From the NCBI RefSeq assembly GCF_910594005.1, contig NW_025316716.1, positions 310,001-374,000 on the forward strand: 64,000 nucleotides of DNA, in the 5' to 3' direction. The first letter of the stretch is position 1. The number at the start of each line of letters is the position of its first letter. Origin of the DNA: Cervus elaphus. Taxonomy: Eukaryota > Chordata > Mammalia > Artiodactyla > Cervidae. Below are positions 56,432-64,000 of the stretch, piece after piece. The position numbers and the translations under genes were made by a program. Under the pieces are notes generated by a model that was given only the letters and a program-made list of their open reading frames with translations, searched no databases and was not told the origin of the DNA.

Positions 56432-59400
56432 TTAACAGGTGTGAAAAATGCGGGGAGCAAAAAAAAAAAAAACAAAGACCAGGAGCATGAAAAGGTGTGA
56501 AAAATGCGACGAGCATGAAAAGTGGTGAAAAATGTGAGGAGCATGAAGAGGTGTGAAAAATGCGAGGAGCATGAAAAGGTGTGAAAAATGCGACGAGCAT
56601 GAAAAGTTGTGAAAAATGCGAGGAGCAAAAAAAAAAAAAAAAAAAAGAAAGACCAGGAGCATGAAAAGGTGTGAAAAATGCGAGGAGCAAAAAAAAAAAA
56701 AAAAAGAAAGAAAGAAAGACCAGGAGCATGAAAAGGTGTGAAAAATGCGACGAGCATGAAAAGTGGTGAAAAATGTGAGGAGCATGAAGAGGTGTGAAAA
56801 ATGCGAGGAGCATGAAAAGGTGTGAAAAATGCGACGAGCATGAAAAGTTGTGAAAAATGCGAGGAGCAAAAAAAAAAAAAAAAAAAAGAAAGACCAGGAG
56901 CATGAAAAGGTGTGAAAAATGCGAGGAGAAAAAAAAAAAAAAAAGACCAGGAGCATGAAAAGGTGTGAAAAATGCGAGGAGCATGAAAAGGTGTGAAAAA
57001 TTCGAGGAGCAAAAAAAAAAAAAAAAAAGACCAGGAGCATGAAAAGGTGTGAAAAATGCGAGGAGCAAAAAAAAAAAAAAAAGAAAGAAAGAAAGCCAGG
57101 AGCATGAAAAGGTGTGAAAAATGCGAGGAGCATGAAAAGGTGTGAAAAATGCCAGGAAAAAAAAAAAAAAGACCAGGAACATGAAAAGGTGTGAAAAATG
57201 CGAGGAGCAAAAAAAAAAAAAAAAAAAGAAAGACCAGGAGCATGAAAAGGTGTGAAAAATGCGGGGAGCAAAAAAAAAAAAAAAAAGAAAGAAAGAAAGA
57301 CCAGGAGCATGAAAAGGTGTGAAAAATGCGACGAGCATGAAAAGTGGTGAAAAATGTGAGGAGCATGAAGAGGTGTGAAAAATGCGAGGAGCATGAAAAG
57401 GTGTGAAAAATGCGAGGAGCATGAAAAGTTGTGAAAAATGCGAGGAGCAAAAAAAAAAAAAAAAAAAGAAAGACCAGGAGCATGAAAAGGGGTGAAAAAT
57501 GCGAGGAGAAAAAAAAAAAAAAAAAGACCAGGAGCATGAAAAGGTGTGAAAAATGCGAGGAGCAAAAAAAAAAAAAAAACAAAGAAAGAAAGACCAGGAG
57601 CATGAAAAGGTGTGAAAAATGCGAGGAGCATGAAAAGGTGTGAAAAATTCGAGGAGCAAAAAAAAAAAAAAAAAAAGACCAGGAGCATGAAAAGGTGTGA
57701 AAAATGCGAGGAGCAAAAAAAAAAAAAAAAGACCAGGAGCATGAAAAGGTGTGAAAAATGCGAGGAGCAAAAAAAAAAAAAAAAGAAAGAAAGAAAGCCA
57801 GGAGCATGAAAAGGTGTGAAAAATGCGAGGAGCATGAAAAGGTGTGAAAAATGCGACGAGCATGAAAAGTTGTGAAAAATGCGAGGAGCAAAAAAAAAAA
57901 AAAAAAAAGAAAGACCAGGAGCATGAAAAGGTGTGAAAAATGCGAGGAGCAAAAAAAAAAAAAAAAAGACCAGGAGTATGAAAATGTGTGAAAAATGCGA
58001 GGAGCAAAAAAAAAAAAAAAAAGACCAGGAGCATGAAAAGGTGTGAAAAATGCGAGGAAAAAAAAAAAAAAAAAAAGACCAGGAGCATGAAAAGGTGTGA
58101 AAAATGCGAGGAGCAAAAAAAAAAAAAAAAAAAGAAAGACCAGGAGCATTAAAAGGTGTGAAAAATGCGGGGAGCAAAAAAAAAAAAAACAAAGACCAGG
58201 AGCATGAAAAGGTGTGAAAAATGCGACGAGCATGAAAAGTTGTGAAAAATGCGAGGAGCATGAAGAGGTGTGAAAAATGCGAGGAGCATGAAAAGGTGTG
58301 AAAAATGCGAGGAGCAAAAAAAAAAAAAAAGACCAGGAACATGAAAAGGTGTGAAAAATGCGAGGAGCAAAAAAAATAAAAAAAAGAAAGAAAGAAAGAC
58401 CAGGAGCATGAAAAGGTGTGAAAAATGCGAGGAGCAAAAAAAAAAAGAAAGACCAGGAGCATGAAAAGGTGTGAAAAATGCGAGGAGCAAAAAAAAAAAA
58501 GAAAGACCAGGAGTATGAAAAGGTGTGAAAAATGCGAGGAGCAAAAAAAAAAAGAAAGACCAGGAGCATGAAAAGGTGTGAAAAATGCGAGGAGCAAAAA
58601 AAAAAAGAAAGACCAGGAGCATGAAAAGGTGTGAAAAATGCGAGGAGCAAAAAAAAAAAAGAAAGACCAGGAGTATGAAAAGGTGTGAAAAATGCGAGGA
58701 GCAAAAAAAAAAAAAAAAAAGACCAGGAACATGAAAAGGTGTGAAAAATGCGAGGAGCAAAAAAAAAAAAAGAAAGACCAGGAGCATGAAAAGGTGTGAA
58801 AAATGCAAGGAGCATGAAAAGGTGTGAAAAATGCGAGGAGCAAAAAAAAAAAAAGAAAGACCAGGAGCATGAAAAGGTGTGAAAAATGCGATGAGCATGA
58901 AAAGTTGTGAAAAATGCGAGGAGCATGAAAAGGTGTGAAAAATGCGAGGAGGATGAAAAGGTGTGAAAAAATGCGAGGAGCAAAAAAAATAGAAAAAAGA
59001 AAGAAAGAAAGACCAGGAGCATGAAGAGATGTGAAAAATGCGAGGAGCATGAAAAGGTGTGAAAAAGGCGAGGAGCAAAAAAAAAAAAAAAAGACCAGGA
59101 GCATGAAAAGGTGTGAAAAATGCGAGGAGAAAAAAAAAAAAAAGACCAGGAGCATGAAAAGGTGTGAAAAATGCGAGGAAAAAAAAAAAAAAAAGACCAG
59201 GAACATGAAAAGGTGTGAAAAATGCGAGGAACAAAAAAAAAAAAAGAAAGACCAGGAGCATTAACAGGTGTGAAAAATGCGGGGAGCAAAAAAAAAAAAA
59301 ACAAAGACCAGGAGCATGAAAAGGTGTGAAAAATGCGACGAGCATGAAAAGTGGTGAAAAATGTGAGGAGCCTGAAGAGTTGTGAAAAATGCGAGGAGCA

Positions 59401-59600
59401 TGAAAAGGTGTGAAAAATGCGACGAGCATGAAAAGTTGTGAAAAATGCGAGGAGCAAAAAAAAAAAAAAAAAAAAGAAAGACCAGGAGCATGAAAAGGTG
59501 TGAAAAATGCGAGGAGCAAAAAAAAAAAAAAAAAGACCAGGAGTATGAAAATGTGTGAAAAATGCGAGGAGCAAAAAAAAAAAAAGAAAGACCAGGAGCA
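55160..59600 (+). repeat. 4.44-kb tandem unit, copy 1 (M2 end, M3, M6, M7, M8 start)
   Basis: Heads at 56013, 56432, 58149 and 59261 recur at 60464, 60878, 62593 and 63703 (offsets 4,451, 4,446, 4,444 and 4,442). The match begins near the TTCGAGG unit around 55,160/59,610, so the two units are directly adjacent. The copy contains M6 at 56432-58148 with GCCAGGAAAA (57,151), M7 at 58149-59260 with TGCAAGG (58,804), and the M8 start with GAGCCTG (59,371). AAAGGGGTG near 57,490 and GTGAAAAAATGCG near 58,968 are private. Confidence 0.85.
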
Positions 59601-62600
59601 TGAAAAGGTGTGAAAAATTCGAGGAGCAAAAAAAAAAAAAAAAAAGACCAGGAGAATGAAAAGGTGTGAAAAATGCGAGGAGCAAAAAAAAAAAAAAAAG
59701 AAAGAAAGAAAGCCAGGAGCATGAAAAGGTGTGAAAAATGCGAGGAGCATGAAAAGGTGTGAAAAATGCGAGGAAAAAAAAAAAAAAGACCAGGAACATG
59801 AAAAGGTGTGAAAAATGCGAGGAGCAAAAAAAAAAAAAAAAAAAAGAAAAACCAGGAGCATGAAAAGGTGTGAAAAATGAGAGGAGCAAAAAAAAAAAAA
59901 AAAAGAAAGAAAGAAAGACCAGGAGCATGAAAAGGTGTGAAAAATGCGACGAGCATGAAAAGTGGTGAAAAATGTGAGGAGCATGAAGAGGTGTGAAAAA
60001 TGCGAGGAGCATGAAAAGGTGTGAAAAATGCGACGAGCATGAAAAGTTGTGAAAAATGCGAGGAGCAAAAAAAAAAAAAAAAAAAAGAAAGACCAGGAGC
60101 ATGAAAAGGTGTGAAAAATGCGAGGAGAAAAAAAAAAAAAAAAGACCAGGAGCATGAAAAGGTGTGAAAAATGCGAGGAGCAAAAAAAAAAAAAAAACAA
60201 AGAAAGAAAGACCAGGAGCATGAAAAGGTGTGAAAAATGCGAGGAGCATGAAAAGGTGTGAAAAATTCGAGGAGCAAAAAAAAAAAAAAAAAAGACCAGG
60301 AGCATGAAAAGGTGTGAAAAATGCGAGGAGAAAAAAAAAAAAAAGACCAGGAGCATGAAAAGGTGTGAAAAATGCGAGGAAAAAAAAAAAAAAAAAAGAC
60401 CAGGAACATGAAAAGGTGTGAAAAATGCGAGGAGCAAAAAAAAAAAAAGAAAGACCAGGAGCATTAACAGGTGTGAAAAATGCGGGGAGCAAAAAAAAAA
60501 AAAAAAAAAGACCAGGAGCATGAAAAGGTGTGAAAAAAGCGACGAGCATGAAAAGTTGTGAAAAATGTGAGGAGCAAGAAGAGGTGTGAAAAATGCGAGG
60601 AGCATGAAAAGGTGTGAAAAAAGCGACGAGCATAAAAAGTTGTGAAAAATGAGAGGAGCAAAAAAAAAAAAAAAAAAAAGAAAGACCAGGAGCATGAAAA
60701 GGTGTGAAAAATGCGAGGAGCAAAAAAAATAGAAAAAAGAAAGAAAGAAAGACCAGGAGCATGAAAAGGTGTGAAAAATGCGAGGAGCAAAAAAAAAAAA
60801 AAAAAAAGAAAGACCAGGAGCATGAAAAGGTGTGAAAAATGCGAGGAGCAAAAAAAAAAAAAGAAAGACCAGGAGCATTAACAGGTGTGAAAAATGCGGG
60901 GAGCAAAAAAAAAAAAAACAAAGACCAGGAGCATGAAAAGGTGTGAAAAATGCGACGAGCATGAAAAGTGGTGAAAAATGTGAGGAGCATGAAGAGGTGT
61001 GAAAAATGCGAGGAGCATGAAAAGGTGTGAAAAATGCGACGAGCATGAAAAGTTGTGAAAAATGCGAGGAGCAAAAAAAAAAAAAAAAAAAAGAAAGACC
61101 AGGAGCATGAAAAGGTGTGAAAAATGCGAGGAGCAAAAAAAAAAAAAAAAAGAAAGAAAGAAAGACCAGGAGCATGAAAAGGTGTGAAAAATGCGACGAG
61201 CATGAAAAGTGGTGAAAAATGTGAGGAGCATGAAGAGGTGTGAAAAATGCGAGGAGCATGAAAAGGTGTGAAAAATGCGACGAGCATGAAAAGTTGTGAA
61301 AAATGCGAGGAGCAAAAAAAAAAAAAAAAAAAAGAAAGACCAGGAGCATGAAAAGGTGTGAAAAATGCGAGGAGAAAAAAAAAAAAAAAAAGACCAGGAG
61401 CATGAAAAGGTGTGAAAAATGCGAGGAGCATGAAAAGGTGTGAAAAATTCGAGGAGCAAAAAAAAAAAAAAAAAAGACCAGGAGCATGAAAAGGTGTGAA
61501 AAATGCGAGGAGCAAAAAAAAAAAAAAAAGAAAGAAAGAAAGCCAGGAGCATGAAAAGGTGTGAAAAATGCGAGGAGCATGAAAAGGTGTGAAAAATGCC
61601 AGGAAAAAAAAAAAAAAGACCAGGAACATGAAAAGGTGTGAAAAATGCGAGGAGCAAAAAAAAAAAAAAAAAAGAAAGACCAGGAGCAAGAAAAGGTGTG
61701 AAAAATGCGGGGAGCAAAAAAAAAAAAAAAAAGAAAGAAAGAAAGACCAGGAGCATGAAAAGGTGTGAAAAATGCGACGAGCATGAAAAGTGGTGAAAAA
61801 TGTGAGGAGCATGAAGAGGTGTGAAAAATGCGAGGAGCATGAAAAGGTGTGAAAAATGCGAGGAGCATGAAAAGTTGTGAAAAATGCGAAGAGCAAAAAA
61901 AAAAAAAAAAAAAGAAAGACCAGGAGCATGAAAAGGTGTGAAAAATGCGAGGAGAAAAAAAAAAAAAAAAAGACCAGGAGCATGAAAAGGTGTGAAAAAT
62001 GCGAGGAGCAAAAAAAAAAAAAAAACAAAGAAAGAAAGACCAGGAGCATGAAAAGGTGTGAAAAATGCGAGGAGCATGAAAAGGTGTGAAAAATTCGAGG
62101 AGCAAAAAAAAAAAAAAAAAAGACCAGGAGCATGAAAAGGTGTGAAAAATGCGAGGAGCAAAAAAAAAAAAAAAAGACCAGGAGCATGAAAAGGTGTGAA
62201 AAATGCGAGGAGCAAAAAAAAAAAAAAAAGAAAGAAAGAAAGCCAGGAGCATGAAAAGGTGTGAAAAATGCGAGGAGCATGAAAAGGTGTGAAAAATGCG
62301 ATGAGCATGAAAAGTTGTGAAAAATGCGAGGAGCAAAAAAAAAAAAAAAAAAAGAAAGACCAGGAGCATGAAAAGGTGTGAAAAATGCGAGGAGCAAAAA
62401 AAAAAAAAAAAAGACCAGGAGTATGAAAATGTGTGAAAAATGCGAGGAGCAAAAAAAAAAAAAAAAAGACCAGGAGCATGAAAAGGTGTGAAAAATGCGA
62501 GGAAAAAAAAAAAAAAAAAAGACCAGGAGCATGAAAAGGTGTGAAAAATGCGAGGAGCAAAAAAAAAAAAAAAAAAAGAAAGACCAGGAGCATTAAAAGG

Positions 62601-64000
62601 TGTGAAAAATGCGGGGAGCAAAAAAAAAAAAAACAAAGACCAGGAGCATGAAAAGGTGTGAAAAATGCGACGAGCATGAAAAGTTGTGAAAAATGCGAGG
62701 AGCATGAAGAGGTGTGAAAAATGCGAGGAGCATGAAAAGGTGTGAAAAATGCGAGGAGCAAAAAAAAAAAAAAAGACCAGGAACATGAAAAGGTGTGAAA
62801 AATGCGAGGAGCAAAAAAAATAAAAAAAAGAAAGAAAGAAAGACCAGGAGCATGAAAAGGTGTGAAAAATGCGAGGAGCAAAAAAAAAAAGAAAGACCAG
62901 GAGCATGAAAAGGTGTGAAAAATGCGAGGAGCAAAAAAAAAAAAGAAAGACCAGGAGTATGAAAAGGTGTGAAAAATGCGAGGAGCAAAAAAAAAAAGAA
63001 AGACCAGGAGCATGAAAAGGTGTGAAAAATGCGAGGAGCAAAAAAAAAAAGAAAGACCAGGAGCATGAAAAGGTGTGAAAAATGCGAGGAGCAAAAAAAA
63101 AAAAGAAAGACCAGGAGTATGAAAAGGTGTGAAAAATGCGAGGAGCAAAAAAAAAAAAAAAAAGACCAGGAACATGAAAAGGTGTGAAAAATGCGAGGAG
63201 CAAAAAAAAAAAAAGAAAGACCAGGAGCATGAAAAGGTGTGAAAAATGCAAGGAGCATGAAAAGGTGTGAAAAATGCGAGGAGCAAAAAAAAAAAAAGAA
63301 AGACCAGGAGCATGAAAAGGTGTGAAAAATGCGATGAGCATGAAAAGTTGTGAAAAATGCGAGGAGCATGAAAAGGTGTGAAAAATGCGAGGAGGATGAA
63401 AAGGTGTGAAAAATGCGAGGAGCAAAAAAAAAAAAAAAAGAAAGAAAGAAAGACCAGGAGCATGAAAAGGTGTGAAAAATGCGAGGAGCATGAAAAGGTG
63501 TGAAAAATGCGAGGAAAAAAAAAAAAAAAAAAAGACCAGGAGCATGAAAAGGTGTGAAAAATGCGAGGAGAAAAAAAAAAAAAAGACCAGGAGCATGAAA
63601 AGGTGTGAAAAATGCGAGGAAAAAAAAAAAAAAAAAGACCAGGAACATGAAAAGGTGTGAAAAATGCGAGGAACAAAAAAAAAAAAAGAAAGACCAGGAG
63701 CATTAACAGGTGTGAAAAAAGCGGGGAGCAAAAAAAAAAAAAAACAAAGACCAGGAGCATGAAAAGGTGTGAAAAATGCGACGAGCATGAAAAGTGGTGA
63801 AAAATGTGAGGAGCCTGAAGAGTTGTGAAAAATGCGAGGAGCATGAAAAGGTGTGAAAAATGCGACGAGCATGAAAAGTTGTGAAAAATGCGAGGAGCAA
63901 AAAAAAAAAAAAAAAAAAGAAAGACCAGGAGCATGAAAAGGTGTGAAAAATGCGAGGAGCAAAAAAAAAAAAAAAAAGACCAGGAGTATGAAAATGTGTG
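59600..64000 (+). repeat. 4.44-kb tandem unit, copy 2, cut by the window end
   Basis: It continues through the GCCAGG/AACATG, tetrad and CAAAGAAAG units to M3 at 60464, M6 at 60878-62592 (GCCAGGAAAA at 61,598, GCGAAGAGC near 61,888), M7 at 62593-63702 (TGCAAGG at 63,247) and the M8 start at 63703. Near 59,848-59,885 the GCGGGG unit reads AAAACCAGG and ATGAGAGG. The last head has AAAGCGGGG (63,720). The array continues past base 64,000. Confidence 0.85.
60464..60877 (+). repeat. M3 mini-module with a cluster of private changes (414 bp)
   Basis: Against the M3 copies at 51651 and 56013 this one has at least six changes within about 130 bp: AAAGCGACG (about 60,537), GAGCAAGAAG (about 60,575), a second AAAGCGACG (about 60,620), CATAAAAAG (about 60,632), ATGAGAGG (about 60,650) and loss of the C in the head linker. 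All but the linker loss replace T, C or G by A. The TAG linker at 60,730 is intact. Confidence 0.8.

Larger units (their letters stand above)
1..64000 (+). repeat. Satellite array of 28-bp cores with poly(A) linkers
   Basis: Every part of the window is made of one unit: a 28-bp core containing GGAGCATGAAAAGGTGTG followed by A5 and TGCGA. Cores are joined directly or through a linker of A10-A25, optional GAAA copies and GACC. Hand counts give 19 cores in 498-1368 and 26 in 1369-2478, so about 1,400-1,500 cores are expected in the window, with roughly 850-950 linkers. All units have the same orientation; an inverted segment would appear T-rich and none is seen. No unique sequence interrupts the array and both window ends lie inside it. 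By inference this is heterochromatic satellite DNA of a eukaryote. The species and chromosomal site cannot be told from the sequence. Confidence 0.97.

Noticed and set aside
1246..63660. Plus-strand Lys/Glu-rich open frames of 60-82 codons (phrases such as MKRCEKCEEQKKKK)
   Set aside because: They arise from ATGAAAAGGTGTG cores read into A-runs and end at the TGA in GTGTGAAAAA as soon as the 28-bp period shifts frame. They recur wherever the same linkers do and have no independent coding evidence.
498..63962. Giant minus-strand open reading frames (200 to 3,819 codons) as protein genes
   Set aside because: They translate the same 28-bp repeat in three successive frames, are almost only F, L, H, S, A, P, T, C and M, end at the repeat's own TTAA heads or single changes, and show no domain, codon structure or unique sequence. 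Overlapping frames are equally open.
1..64000. Telomere or interstitial telomeric repeat
   Set aside because: No TTAGGG, TTTAGGG, TTAGG or similar unit occurs. The 28-bp core is far longer and different.
1..64000. The whole window as a sequencing or assembly artefact
   Set aside because: Ordered subtypes, shared private variants and several distinct repeat tiers are not what random low-complexity error produces. Exact A-run lengths and the copy number of modules may still be wrong and need raw-read support.

Overview
The window is one continuous satellite-type tandem array. I find no gene, RNA gene, transposon body or other unique-sequence DNA anywhere in the 64 kb. Every stretch is built from the same unit: a 28-bp core (GGAGCATGAAAAGGTGTG, then A5, then TGCGA). 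Cores are either joined directly at a 28-bp period or separated by an A-rich linker: an A-run of about 10-25, then zero to three GAAA, then GACC. All units point the same way. The + strand is very purine-rich (about 60% A and 25% G in a typical linker-bearing unit, counted by hand). The array runs off both ends of the window. This points to eukaryotic constitutive heterochromatin (a pericentromeric, centromeric, subtelomeric or sex-chromosome-like satellite block). The organism cannot be identified from this sequence.

The units form higher-order modules. The landmark is a head monomer with the changes CATTAA, GCGGGG, and an A-run of 13-15 closed by CAAAGACC. Sixty-one TTAA heads divide the window into modules of 0.2-1.9 kb, mostly 0.87-1.7 kb. 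Two head alleles exist: TTAACAGG (44 copies) and TTAAAAGG (17 copies). Longer repeats lie above the modules. About 1-5,055 recurs at 8,961-14,010 (offset 8.96 kb). About 5,057-7,200 recurs at 7,603-9,745 (2.55 kb). About 24.1-28.2 kb recurs at 29.5-33.5 kb (5.37 kb). 34.6-35.9 kb recurs at 35.9-37.0 kb (1.26 kb). 37.4-39.0 kb recurs at 40.1-41.8 kb (2.78 kb). 49.3-52.1 kb recurs at 53.7-56.4 kb (4.36-4.42 kb). About 55.15-59.6 kb recurs at 59.6-64.0 kb (4.44 kb).

Layout. 0-21.7 kb (left domain): alternating 0.87-kb B and 1.07-1.18-kb A modules, with chimeric, truncated and collapsed versions. 21.7-24.2 kb: transition, with the first right-domain modules. 24.2-33.7 kb: near-regular 929-bp paired modules. 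33.7-37.4 kb: a local 1-1.26-kb tandem expansion. 37.4-64 kb: a mosaic of a few recurring module types (here M1, M2, M3, M5, M6, M7, M8) ending in two tandem 4.44-kb units. Diagnostic variants separate the domains, for example TAG-bearing linkers, GAGCCTGAAGAGTTG monomers and CAAAGAAAG linkers (right only), and AAAAGTAGTG monomers (left only).

The very long minus-strand open frames (up to 3,819 codons) are composition artefacts. The 28-bp unit shifts frame at every repeat, and all three minus frames are open because stop codons need bases that are almost absent there. They end mainly at the TTAA heads. The observation most worth following is that most core monomers carry an exact match to the T-box (Brachyury-type) half-site AGGTGTGAA, giving an estimated 1,000 or so sites in 64 kb. 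All repeat offsets come from landmark coordinates and reading by eye; no alignment was run.
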